Assembly: GCF_023073315.1 (NCBI RefSeq)
Contig: NZ_JADPJH010000018.1
Location: 327,358-391,357, forward strand
Source of the DNA: Bradyrhizobium sp. 1
GTDB taxonomy: Bacteria > Pseudomonadota > Alphaproteobacteria > Rhizobiales > Xanthobacteraceae
Direction of reading: 5' to 3'
DNA: 64,000 nucleotides
Position 1 is the stretch's first letter. Each line of letters begins with the position of its first letter. The notes under the pieces are model-generated. The model was not told the origin of the DNA. It saw only the letters and a program-made list of their open reading frames with translations, and made no database searches. Shown one piece after another: positions 45,622 through 53,322 of the stretch. The position numbers were made by a program, and so were the translations under genes.

Positions 45622-46815
45622 TTATGCGACAACGACAGCCTCGCGCGGCACTGCCGCAGCGGGGAGCAGCCGCGTCGCATCCGTGAGATGCACGAGCTTT
45701 CCGCCCGATATCACCGCGACCGGCCGCGGCCGCAGCGCTACGGTATCGTCGACCAGCAGAATATCGGCGCGGCGTCCTGCCGCGAGCACGCCGCGATCGG
45801 CAAGGCCGGTCGCGCGTGCGGGCCCCGCGGAAACCAGATCCCAGGCCTTCGCCAGCGGCAGCACGCCATCGGCGGCGAGGCGGAACGCGGCGAGCAGCTG
45901 CGCGGGATAGTAATAGTCCGACGCCAGCACCGAGCAGAGCCCCTTGGCGATCATGTCGGATGCCCTGGTCCAGCCGGTATGGCTGCCGCCGCGCACGACA
46001 TTCGGCGCACCGTAGACGATGGCATCGCCATGGTTTGCTGCCGCCCGCGCCGTCTCTTCATTGATCGGAAACTCCGCGATGTCAGCGCCGAGGGCGCGAA
46101 ATTCCGTGCGCATCGCCGGCGTCGCATCGTCATGCGAGAGCATCCGCACTTCGGCGGAACGGGCGACCGCGGCAAGCCGCGAAACCGACGCCGGCACATC
46201 TGCCGCGCGAGACACTATGTGTCCGACCAGCCGGTCAAAATCCTCGCTCGACAGCCCGGTGCGCTCGACCATGCGGTTGCGCTTGCGCGGGTTGGAGATG
46301 TCAGCAACGACGCCGTCCATGTGGTCGTTGAAGGCGAACAGGTCGACGCGGCCCTCAGCCAGCCAATGGCTCATCTCGGTCTCGGCGTCGAGGTTGTAGG
46401 TCTCGTGCCGCAGGTGAAAACGGGTGTCGGCGGCGAATTGCGGGCGCTGCCGTTCGATCGCCTCCATCAGGCTGCGCGCGTTGTCGGCGCTACGCAGCCC
46501 CGGCTCCCACGAGCAGGTCGTGGCGTGAAACACCGTGGTGATGCCGTTGCTGATCGCCTGGCGGTCGCTGTCGGCGAGCGCGACATCGATCGGGAAGTCG
46601 ACGCCGGCGCGCGGCATCATCTGCCGCTCGAAGGCATCGCCATGCAGATCGACGATGCCGGGCAGGACCAGCAAGTCGCGCGCATCGATGGCGAGCCGCG
46701 CCCTGCCGCGAGAGGCGTCAACCTGCGCAATATCCGTTCCGGACACGGAAAGCGAAGTTTCGACGAACTCGGAGCCGATCAGCGTCCGGCCGCCCTCGAT
46801 GAATATGTCTGTCAC
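45622..46815 (-). CDS. phnM: PhnM-family metal-dependent hydrolase (second copy)
   Basis: A 397-residue amidohydrolase of the PhnM family (alpha-D-ribose 1-methylphosphonate 5-triphosphate diphosphatase). The metal ligands are retained: LPGIVDLHGDAFE, FHLRHETYN, LSHDDATP and LASDYYYPAQL. It differs clearly from the canonical copy at 56849-58006 in substrate-facing loops (HGDAFERQMMPR versus HTDHLEAHYVPR; EFPINEETA versus EFPTTLEAA). The stop of the upstream acyltransferase gene overlaps its ATG (ATGA). It may be specialised for a different phosphonate-derived triphosphate or act redundantly. Confidence 0.87.
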   Translation of the reverse strand: MTDIFIEGGRTLIGSEFVETSLSVSGTDIAQVDASRGRARLAIDARDLLVLPGIVDLHGDAFERQMMPRAGVDFPIDVALADSDRQAISNGITTVFHATTCSWEPGLRSADNARSLMEAIERQRPQFAADTRFHLRHETYNLDAETEMSHWLAEGRVDLFAFNDHMDGVVADISNPRKRNRMVERTGLSSEDFDRLVGHIVSRAADVPASVSRLAAVARSAEVRMLSHDDATPAMRTEFRALGADIAEFPINEETARAAANHGDAIVYGAPNVVRGGSHTGWTRASDMIAKGLCSVLASDYYYPAQLLAAFRLAADGVLPLAKAWDLVSAGPARATGLADRGVLAAGRRADILLVDDTVALRPRPVAVISGGKLVHLTDATRLLPAAAVPREAVVVA

Positions 46816-47471
46816 GCGACCGCGCTTCGTTTGCTGGCAGAGGAACTTGCCTGTGCTTCATATGTCGAGAGAAAATCTTCAATCCCGAGCTTGCGGAAAT
46901 CGGGCAGGGCTGCACGCAATTTGTCGTGATCCCAGTCCCACCAGGCGAGCCGGGCAAGCCGTCCTGCGACCTCTTCCGAGAACCGCCGCCGCACAATCCG
47001 CGCCGGATTGCCGGCGGCGATGCTGTAGGCCGGCACGTCCTTGGTGACGATGGCGCCGGCCGCGATCACGGCGCCGGTGCCGATATTGCGGCCCGGCAGC
47101 ACGATCGCGCCATGCCCGATCCAGACGTCATGGCCGATATGGACGTGATGCTGGCGCCGCCAGTCGAAGAACTCGGTGTCGTCGCTCTCGCCGGGGAAGT
47201 AGGCGCTCGAGCGGTAGGTGAAATGCGCCTGGGTCGCGCGGTGCATCGGGTGGTTGCCGGGATTGATGCGCGTCATCGCCGCGATCGAGCAGAACTTTCC
47301 GATCGTGGTGTAGGTGATCTGCGCATCGTTCACGACATAGGAGTAATCGCCCATCGCGACTTCAGTCAGGGTCGTGCGCGCGCCGACCTCGGTATAGGCA
47401 CCTAACCTGGTCTCGTGCAGTTTGGCGGAGGCGTCGATGGTCGGTTGGACTGAAAGCACCTTGCCGGCCAT
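46812..47471 (-). CDS. hexapeptide-repeat acyltransferase of phosphonate metabolism
   Basis: A 219-residue left-handed beta-helix acetyltransferase of the type linked to phn clusters (phosphonate-metabolism hexapeptide family). Visible are repeated hexapeptides (LGAYTEVGARTTLTEVAMGD, HIGHDVWIGHGAIVLPGRNI, GTGAVIAAGAIVTKDVPAYS) and the xenobiotic acyltransferase motif AGNPARIVRRRF. A basic Ala/Ser-rich tail ends it. It might N-acetylate aminoalkylphosphonates as PhnO does in enteric bacteria (inference). Start at MAGKVLS: an in-frame ATG at 47531 would overlap the Pho box. It is first of the leftward operon, 47 bases after the Pho box. Confidence 0.85.
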   Translation of the reverse strand: MAGKVLSVQPTIDASAKLHETRLGAYTEVGARTTLTEVAMGDYSYVVNDAQITYTTIGKFCSIAAMTRINPGNHPMHRATQAHFTYRSSAYFPGESDDTEFFDWRRQHHVHIGHDVWIGHGAIVLPGRNIGTGAVIAAGAIVTKDVPAYSIAAGNPARIVRRRFSEEVAGRLARLAWWDWDHDKLRAALPDFRKLGIEDFLSTYEAQASSSASKRSAVA

Positions 47472-47518
47472 GTCGTATCCGAAATTTTGAGGGCGGGCGT
47501 TCCTCTTCGAGTGGCTTG

Positions 47519-47547
47519 ATGACAATGTCATGACGAAATGATGACAG
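47519..47547 (-). promoter_or_regulatory. Pho box, triple repeat, leftward phn accessory operon
   Basis: Read on the minus strand: CTGTCAT, 4 bases, TCGTCAT, 4 bases, TTGTCAT. The 7-mers begin every 11 bases (plus-strand positions 47519, 47530, 47541). This matches the PhoB-binding consensus and points to the acyltransferase ATG at 47471. Confidence 0.85.
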
Positions 47548-47584
47548 GGGACGAGGTGTGTAGGATCGCCGCACCGCAGCGTGT

Positions 47585-47602
47585 GTGTCACACAAGTGTC
47601 AA
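47585..47602 (+). promoter_or_regulatory. Pho box upstream of phnC
   Basis: GTGTCAC (47585-47591), ACAA, GTGTCAA (47596-47602): two 7-mers exactly 11 bases apart in the direction of phnC, 43 bases before its ATG. Weaker match than the leftward box. Confidence 0.7.
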
Positions 47603-47645
47603 GTGCCGGCGATAGCGGTTGGTCCCAGCTACTCTGGAGCCCTGC

Positions 47646-48455
47646 ATGCTGGTGGTTGAAGGTCTGACGTGCCGCTTTGGCGCTAAAGCCGCGGTGGACG
47701 ACGCTTCGTTTCAAATCTCCCCCGGCGGTTTCGTCGGTGTGATCGGGCGCTCCGGCGCCGGCAAGTCGACCATGCTGCGCATGATCAATCGCCTGGCGAC
47801 GCCGACGCAGGGCCGCATCTTGTTCGACGGCCTCGACGTCACTGCGCTGCGCGGCAAGGAATTGCGGCAGTGGCGCGCGCGTTCGGCGATGATTTTTCAA
47901 CAGTTCAACCTGGTCGGCCGGCTCGATGTTCTCACCAACGTCCTGATGGGGCGCCTTGCGACGATGCCGGCTTGGCGCTCACTGACGCAGACCTGGCCTG
48001 AGCAGGACAAGGCACTGGCGATGTCGGCGCTCGAGCAGTTCGACATCGCCTCGCTCGCCGCCCAGCGCGCCGACCAGCTCTCCGGCGGCCAGCAGCAGCG
48101 TGTCGCGATCGCCCGCGCGCTGGTGCAGCAGCCCGACATCATCCTTGCCGACGAGCCGATCGCCTCGCTCGACCCGCGCAACACCAAGATCGTGATGGAC
48201 GCGCTGCTGCGCATCAACAAGCACTTCGGCATCACCGTGCTGTGCAATCTGCATTCGCTCGATCTGGCACGCTCCTATTGCGACCGCCTGATCGGCATGG
48301 CGCAGGGTCGCGTTGTGTTCGACGGCGCGCCGGCTGAGTTGACCGATCATGTTGCGCGCGAGCTCTACGATCTCGAAGCCGCCGACGTCATGGGCGGCGC
48401 GTCTGCACCGGTGCCCGAGGGCGTCCCTGCGCTTGGAACGGCGGCGGCCGCCTGA
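47646..48455 (+). CDS. phnC: phosphonate ABC transporter ATP-binding protein
   Basis: A 269-residue ATPase of the phosphonate importer: Walker [21 protein letters not shown], signature [20 protein letters not shown], Walker [14 protein letters not shown] and switch His in [17 protein letters not shown]. The order phnC-D-E1-E2 fixes its role. The start is MLVVEGL after TCTGGAGCC; an upstream ATG-less extension is unlikely. First gene of a Pho-box-controlled operon. Confidence 0.95.
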   Translation: MLVVEGLTCRFGAKAAVDDASFQISPGGFVGVIGRSGAGKSTMLRMINRLATPTQGRILFDGLDVTALRGKELRQWRARSAMIFQQFNLVGRLDVLTNVLMGRLATMPAWRSLTQTWPEQDKALAMSALEQFDIASLAAQRADQLSGGQQQRVAIARALVQQPDIILADEPIASLDPRNTKIVMDALLRINKHFGITVLCNLHSLDLARSYCDRLIGMAQGRVVFDGAPAELTDHVARELYDLEAADVMGGASAPVPEGVPALGTAAAA

Positions 48456-48520
48456 GCCGCGCCGCATCTGCCTAGTTACCAGTTTTTGCGTCAACCGACC
48501 CAACCGATGAAGAGGGTATC

Positions 48521-49456
48521 ATGATCACTCGCAGACTAGTTCTTGCCGGCGCCGCCGCGCTCGCGTTCACCGCCTCCGCTTCCGCCGAAGACTGGAAGGC
48601 CAAATATCCCGAACTGACCTTCGCGGTCGTGCCGGCCGAGAACGCCTCCGGCGTTACCGAGCGCTGGGCGCCGTTCGTGAGCTATCTCTCCAAGGAATTG
48701 GGCGTGAAGGTCACGCTGCGCATCGCCAACGACTATGCCGCTGTCATCGAAGGCCAGCGTGCCGGCAACATCCATATCGCCAGCTACGGCTCGGCCTCGT
48801 TCGCCCGCGCCCGCCTGACCGGCGTCAAGACCGACGCCTTCGCCAACGACGTCAACGCCGACGGCTCGACCGGCTATTACTCGGTGTTCTTCGTCAAGGC
48901 GAGCAGCGCCTACAAGAAGGTCGATGACCTCAAGGGCAAGAACCTCGGCCTGGTCGATCCCAACTCGACCTCCGGCAACAACGTGCCGCGCTTCGAGCTC
49001 GACAAGATGGGCATTGCGGACGCCGACAGCTATTTCGGCAAGGTCGTCTTCACCGGCAGTCACGAAAACGCGATTCTTGCGCTGTCGCAGGGCACGGTCG
49101 ACGTCGCCGCCAACCAGTGGACCAGCGACGACGATTCCACGCTGGCACAGATGCTGACCAAGAACATGCTGAAGAACGCCGACGGCTCGGCGATGAAGAA
49201 GGACGATTTCCGCATCATCCACAAGTCGGCGCCGATCATCAACGGCCCCTATGCCTACAATTCCGACCTGCCGGAAGACGCCAAGGCTGCCATCGCCAAG
49301 GCGTTCTTCGATGCGCCGGCCAAGGACAAGTCCGCGTTCGACCGGCTCTCCGACGGCCAGAAGAAGGGCTTTCATCCCGCCACCACCAAGGATTGGGATG
49401 GGACGATCGACCTGATCAAGTTCGTCGACGCACTGCGTAAGAAGAAGGCGTCCTGA
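48521..49456 (+). CDS. phnD: phosphonate-binding periplasmic protein
   Basis: A 311-residue SBP with signal peptide MITRRLVLAGAAALAFTASA (cleavage after ASA) and the PhnD-type pattern: FAVVPAENASGVTERWAPFV, IASYGSASFARARLTGVK, LGLVDPNSTSGNNVPRFEL and VDVAANQWTSDDDSTL. It binds organophosphonates and passes them to PhnE1/E2. It follows phnC after 65 bases with AAGAGGG as ribosome site; an intrinsic terminator follows it. Confidence 0.95.
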   Translation: MITRRLVLAGAAALAFTASASAEDWKAKYPELTFAVVPAENASGVTERWAPFVSYLSKELGVKVTLRIANDYAAVIEGQRAGNIHIASYGSASFARARLTGVKTDAFANDVNADGSTGYYSVFFVKASSAYKKVDDLKGKNLGLVDPNSTSGNNVPRFELDKMGIADADSYFGKVVFTGSHENAILALSQGTVDVAANQWTSDDDSTLAQMLTKNMLKNADGSAMKKDDFRIIHKSAPIINGPYAYNSDLPEDAKAAIAKAFFDAPAKDKSAFDRLSDGQKKGFHPATTKDWDGTIDLIKFVDALRKKKAS

Positions 49457-49475
49457 TCTCAGGGCGATGCAACTG

Positions 49476-49508
49476 GAGCCGGGTCGATGGACCCGGCTCT
49501 TTCTCTTT
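49476..49508 (+). terminator. internal terminator/attenuator between phnD and phnE1
   Basis: GAGCCGGGTC (49476-49485), loop GATG, GACCCGGCTC (49490-49499), then TTTCTCTTTT. A perfect 10-base GC-rich stem with a U-rich tail, inside the phnCDE operon and 25 bases before phnE1. It would keep PhnD transcripts in excess. Confidence 0.85.
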
Positions 49509-49532
49509 TGACCGGCCACTTGTCCTGATCAG

Positions 49533-50417
49533 ATGACCCTCGCGGTTTCGATCCTTCCCGAGCAGCAGCTCGCCGTCCTCAACGCCGCCTATCATCAGGC
49601 GGTCTCGCGCCGGCGGCTTCGCCTTCTGCTCGGAGTCGTGGTATTCGCCGCCGCGCTGGTTCTCGCCGGCTTCGGCGCGGAAGTGAACCTGCGCACGCTC
49701 TTCACCTATTTCGGCAACTTCGTCAGCTATTTCGACCGCATCCTCACGCTCGACAGCGGCCAGCGCGTCTGGACCGATATCGGCGAATGGTTCTGGGGCT
49801 TGCGCAAATGGTTGAGGATGCTGGGCGAGACGCTGCTGATCTCCTATGTCGGCACGCTGATCGGCGCGACCTTCGCGTTTTGCCTGAACTTCTTCGCGGC
49901 TGAAAACACGTCGCCGTCGCCCTGGCTGCGCTTCGTCGTGCGCCGCCTGCTGGAATTTGCCCGCACTGTCCCCGGCATCGTTTTCGCGTTGATCTTCGTG
50001 ATTGCCTTCGGCCTCGGACCGATGGCCGGCGTGCTTGCGATCGCGATCCACTCCACCGGCGCGCTCGGAAAACTATTCTCGGAGATCGTCGAGAATGCCG
50101 ACATGAAGCCGGTCGAAGGCATTCGTTCGACCGGCGCGAGCTGGCTCTCCTGCATGCGCTTCGCCATCGTGCCGCAGGTGACCGCGGGCTACGCCAGCTA
50201 TGCGCTGCTGCGCTTCGAGATCAACGTCCGCGAAGCCTCCGTGATGGGCTTTGTCGGCGCCGGCGGCATCGGCCAGGAGCTGGTCGTCGCCATCCGCAAG
50301 TTCTATTACTCGGACGTCAGCGCCATCCTGCTCACGATCATCGTCACGGTCTTCATCATCGATATCAGCACCGGCTGGCTGCGCGGCCGTCTGTTCGGCA
50401 GGGAGGCGCGGACGTGA
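49533..50417 (+). CDS. phnE1: phosphonate ABC permease, subunit 1
   Basis: A 294-residue inner-membrane permease: LRMLGETLLISYVGTLIGAT, FVVRRLLEFARTVPGIVFAL and the EAA loop KPVEGIRSTGASWLSCMRFA with MGFVGAGGIGQELVVAIRKF, all typical of PhnE. A long N-terminal soluble segment precedes the first helix. The stop overlaps the GTG of the second permease (GTGA). Confidence 0.94.
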   Translation: MTLAVSILPEQQLAVLNAAYHQAVSRRRLRLLLGVVVFAAALVLAGFGAEVNLRTLFTYFGNFVSYFDRILTLDSGQRVWTDIGEWFWGLRKWLRMLGETLLISYVGTLIGATFAFCLNFFAAENTSPSPWLRFVVRRLLEFARTVPGIVFALIFVIAFGLGPMAGVLAIAIHSTGALGKLFSEIVENADMKPVEGIRSTGASWLSCMRFAIVPQVTAGYASYALLRFEINVREASVMGFVGAGGIGQELVVAIRKFYYSDVSAILLTIIVTVFIIDISTGWLRGRLFGREART

Positions 50418-51262
50418 CGGAGCCGCAGGAGGTCGACACGCGAGAGCTTCGCGCGCGTTACCCTGATGTGTTCGATCGGCCGGCCTCGGCGCGGCTTGCC
50501 ATGCCGGCGATGATCGTCGCGGCGTTCGCGATCCTGGTGTACGGCCTCGTCGATCTCGACTTCTCGCCGTCGCGGTTCTTTTCAGGACTGAGCCAGCTCG
50601 GCTGGATCAGCGTGATGATGATCCCGCCGGATCCCGGCTCCTCGTTGCCGGTCTATCTGAAGGCGCTGGGCGAGACGCTCTCGATCGCGCTGCTCGGCAC
50701 GACGCTGGCGGCGCTGTTCGCACTCCCGGTCAGTCTGCTGGCCGCGCGCAACATCGTGCCGTCGAACATCCTGCGTTTCCCGGTCCGCCGTTTCCTGGAT
50801 TCGATCCGCGGCGTCGACACGCTGATCTGGGCGCTGGTGTGGATCAACGTGGTCGGGCTTGGCCCGTTCGCCGGTGTGCTCGCCATCGCCGTGTCGGATT
50901 TCGGCGCGTTCGGAAAACTGTTCTCGGAGGCGATCGAAGGGGCCGACCAGAAACAGGTCGAAGGCATCCGTGCCTCCGGCGGCAGCGCTCTGCATGAGAT
51001 CCGGTTTGGTCTCCTGCCGCAGGTTCTGCCCGTCATCGCCGGCCAGGTGCTCTATTTCATCGAATCCAACACGCGCTCGGCCACCATCATCGGCATCGTC
51101 GGCGCCGGCGGCATCGGCCTCCAGCTCGCCGAGCAGATCCGCGTGCTGGAATGGCAAAAAGTGTCGTTCCTGATCCTGATGATCCTGGTCGCGGTCGCCG
51201 CGATCGATTTTGTTTCCAGCAAGCTGCGTTTTGCAATTATCGGGCGACGCGCGGTGGCCTGA
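50414..51262 (+). CDS. phnE2: phosphonate ABC permease, subunit 2
   Basis: A 282-residue PhnE paralog: LKALGETLSIALLGTTLAAL, FPVRRFLDSIRGVDTLIWAL, KQVEGIRASGGSALHEIRFG and IGIVGAGGIGLQLAEQIRVL. It starts at GTG overlapping the previous stop. With PhnE1 it probably forms a heterodimer, in contrast to the single PhnE of some species. A dispersed inverted repeat follows. Confidence 0.94.
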   Translation: MTEPQEVDTRELRARYPDVFDRPASARLAMPAMIVAAFAILVYGLVDLDFSPSRFFSGLSQLGWISVMMIPPDPGSSLPVYLKALGETLSIALLGTTLAALFALPVSLLAARNIVPSNILRFPVRRFLDSIRGVDTLIWALVWINVVGLGPFAGVLAIAVSDFGAFGKLFSEAIEGADQKQVEGIRASGGSALHEIRFGLLPQVLPVIAGQVLYFIESNTRSATIIGIVGAGGIGLQLAEQIRVLEWQKVSFLILMILVAVAAIDFVSSKLRFAIIGRRAVA

Positions 51263-51272
51263 TCAAAGGTGC

Positions 51273-51368
51273 CGTAGGGTGGGCAAAGCGAAAGCGTGCC
51301 CACCACTTCTATCGAGATAACAGGGAAGATGGTGGGCACGGCGCAAGTGCGCCTTTGCCCACCCTACG
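51273..51368. repeat. dispersed inverted-repeat element, family C
   Basis: CGTAGGGTGGGCAAAG (51273-51288) and CTTTGCCCACCCTACG (51353-51368) are perfect 16-base arms; an inner GTGCCCACCA/TGGTGGGCAC pair extends the hairpin. It lies between convergent phnE2 and phnF and likely ends both transcripts. A known dispersed type in Bradyrhizobium-like genomes (recollection). Confidence 0.9.
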
Positions 51369-51389
51369 ATATCCGGATTCGTGGCGCGC

Positions 51390-52121
51390 TCACCCGTTCT
51401 CCACCAGAAACTCCACCCGCTCCGCGGCAAATCGCGAATGCTTGGTCACCAGCGGCTTGCCGTCGAGGTGGTGGTCGGTCGCATCGACCACCAGGATCGG
51501 CCGTCCAAGCGGAAGATCCAGCCGCGCCGCGTCGGTCGCATCCACGATACCGGCGGTGATCCTTGTCGCGCCGCGGCGATAGTCGCGCACGCCGTAATGT
51601 TCGAGCAATTTCGTCATCGAGCGTGTCGCGGCGAACACTTCGCCCGCGCCCGGAAACAGTGCGGCTGACAGCCAGGTGGTGGAGACGCAGATCGGCGTGC
51701 GGTCGGCGAGCCGTATCGCCTCGATCCGCACCAGCGGCGCGCCGGCCTTCAATCCCAGTTCCCGCGCCAGCTCGCGGGTCGCGACGTCATCGGATGTCTC
51801 GATCAAGCGGCCATGCGGTTCGCGGCCGTCCGCGCCGACGATCTCGGAGAAGCGCGTGCGTGAGCGCAGCGGATAGGCGAGGCGTTGCGCCTCGACATAG
51901 GTTCCGCTGCCGCGCTCGGCGCGCACGATGCCGCGCTCGGCAAGGGCAGCCAGCGCACGCCGCACGGTGTGGCGGTTCACCCGATAGGTTTCGGCGATCT
52001 CCATCTCGCCCGGCAATTTGTCGCCTGCCGCAAAGCGGCCGTCGGCAATGCCGCGCTCGATGCCGTCGGCAACGAGGCGCCATAGCGCGACGCCGGAAGT
52101 GGCGGTGTCCTGCATGCTCAT
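51390..52121 (-). CDS. phnF: GntR/HutC-family phn regulator
   Basis: A 243-residue regulator with a GntR winged helix (ALWRLVADGIERGIADGRFA, YRVNRHTVRRALAALAERGI, RGSGTYVE) and a UTRA ligand-binding domain (GAPLVRIEAIRLADRTPICV, GATRITAGIVDATDAARLDL). PhnF proteins repress phosphonate genes until an intracellular metabolite binds the UTRA domain. It is divergent from phnG across 120 bases holding a Pho box and a perfect palindrome. Confidence 0.92.
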   Translation of the reverse strand: MSMQDTATSGVALWRLVADGIERGIADGRFAAGDKLPGEMEIAETYRVNRHTVRRALAALAERGIVRAERGSGTYVEAQRLAYPLRSRTRFSEIVGADGREPHGRLIETSDDVATRELARELGLKAGAPLVRIEAIRLADRTPICVSTTWLSAALFPGAGEVFAATRSMTKLLEHYGVRDYRRGATRITAGIVDATDAARLDLPLGRPILVVDATDHHLDGKPLVTKHSRFAAERVEFLVENG

Positions 52122-52154
52122 GTCGCCGGTCAGCCTAGCCCAGAAATCACAGCC

Positions 52155-52172
52155 TTGTCACGAAACAGTCAT
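52155..52172 (+). promoter_or_regulatory. Pho box upstream of phnG
   Basis: TTGTCAC (52155-52161), GAAA, CAGTCAT (52166-52172), 11 bases apart, followed 11 bases later by TATGAA (52183-52188) as a possible -10. It points to the phnGHIJKLMN operon. Confidence 0.8.
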
Positions 52173-52186
52173 GGCGCTTCCGTATG

Positions 52187-52212
52187 AAGTTGTCTAGTAT
52201 CATAGACAACTT
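52187..52212. promoter_or_regulatory. palindromic operator, probably for PhnF
   Basis: AAGTTGTCTA (52187-52196), six-base spacer, TAGACAACTT (52203-52212), perfect 10-base arms. The core resembles operators of HutC-subfamily GntR proteins. It overlaps the expected start of transcription and is 29 bases before phnG. Confidence 0.82.
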
Positions 52213-52241
52213 GGATTCGGCAAGTTCGGCAAGCAAGTTCG

Positions 52242-52706
52242 GTGGATCAGGTGACGCAGCAAAACATTCAGCAAGCCCAGCGCAAGGCCGCGATGGCCGT
52301 GCTGGCGCATGCGGAGGCGGGCGAGATCGCCGCTCGCCTCCGCAACTTGGCCCTTCCCGCCCATCAGGATCTGCGCGAGCCGGAAAGCGGCCTCGTCATG
52401 CTGCGCGGCCGGGTCGGTGGCGATGGCGCGCCGTTCAACCTGGGCGAAGCAACGGTGTCGCGCGCGGCGGTGCGGCTTGCGAGCGGCGAGGTCGGCTTCG
52501 GCTACACGCTCGGTCGCGATGGCGAAAAGGCGCGGCTGATCGCGCTGTGCGATGCGCTGGCGCAGTCGCAGGATTTTGGCGCGTCCGTCGAGCGGGATGT
52601 GATCGCGCCATTGCGCGAACAGCTTGTGGCAGAACGCAAGCGGGCAGCGGCCGAGACCGCCGCGACGAAGGTTGATTTCTACACCATGGTGCGCGGTGAG
52701 GGGTGA
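52242..52706 (+). CDS. phnG: carbon-phosphorus lyase complex subunit PhnG
   Basis: A 154-residue subunit of the PhnGHIJ core complex. The PhnG pattern is visible: RKAAMAVLAHAEAGEIAARL, PESGLVMLRGRVGGDGAPFN, LGEATVSRAAVRLASGEVGF and GYTLGRDGEKARLIALCDAL. With PhnI, PhnH and PhnL it supports formation of the ribose-1-phosphonate triphosphate from ATP. It starts at GTG; a GTG three codons later is an alternative. First gene of the lyase operon. Confidence 0.94.
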   Translation: MDQVTQQNIQQAQRKAAMAVLAHAEAGEIAARLRNLALPAHQDLREPESGLVMLRGRVGGDGAPFNLGEATVSRAAVRLASGEVGFGYTLGRDGEKARLIALCDALAQSQDFGASVERDVIAPLREQLVAERKRAAAETAATKVDFYTMVRGEG

Positions 52707-52710
52707 GATC

Positions 52711-53319
52711 ATGACCACGATTGCGGAACTGCCACCGGGGTTCGTCGACAAGGTGTTGTCGGCGCAATCGACCTTTCGCTCGGTCATGGACGCGATGGCG
52801 CGACCGGGCTCGGTCCAGCGTATCGTGCCGATGGCGGGAACGGCAGGTCCCATAATGCGCGGCACCGCCGCAATCGCGCTGACGCTGTTCGATCACGACA
52901 CGCCGCTCTGGCTGGATGCACGGATGTCGGAGAGCTCCGACGTAACAAAATGGCTGAAATTCCACACCGGCGCGCCGGTGGTGCAGGATTCCTCCATCGC
53001 GAGCTTCGCGCTGATCAGCGAAGGCGCGTTGCTGCCGACGCTTGAACGCTTCGCCCTCGGCACCAACGAATACCCGGATCGCTCAACCACGGTGATTCTT
53101 CAGGTCGAGAGCCTGGACATGGGACGCAGCTTCGAGCTGCGCGGGCCGGGCATCGACGGTGTCGCGATGCTTCAGGCGTCGATCAAGCCGTTCGACCTGT
53201 TCGAGCGCCTGCGTATGAACGAGGCGCTGTTTCCACGCGGCATCGATGTGGTGCTGGTCGCCGATGATGCCGTGGTCGCGATCCCCCGCACCACGCGCGT
53301 CGAAAGCAAGGGAAGCTGA
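52711..53319 (+). CDS. phnH: carbon-phosphorus lyase complex subunit PhnH
   Basis: A 202-residue PhnH subunit: FRSVMDAMARPGSVQRIVP, TAAIALTLFDHDTPLWLD, FHTGAPVVQDSSIASFALIS and LRGPGIDGVAML. PhnH is a PLP-transferase-like fold without PLP and forms a dimer in the core complex. The start is MTTIAELPPGF after GGTGAGGGGTGAG, four bases after the phnG stop. Confidence 0.94.
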   Translation: MTTIAELPPGFVDKVLSAQSTFRSVMDAMARPGSVQRIVPMAGTAGPIMRGTAAIALTLFDHDTPLWLDARMSESSDVTKWLKFHTGAPVVQDSSIASFALISEGALLPTLERFALGTNEYPDRSTTVILQVESLDMGRSFELRGPGIDGVAMLQASIKPFDLFERLRMNEALFPRGIDVVLVADDAVVAIPRTTRVESKGS

Positions 53320-53322
53320 AGC

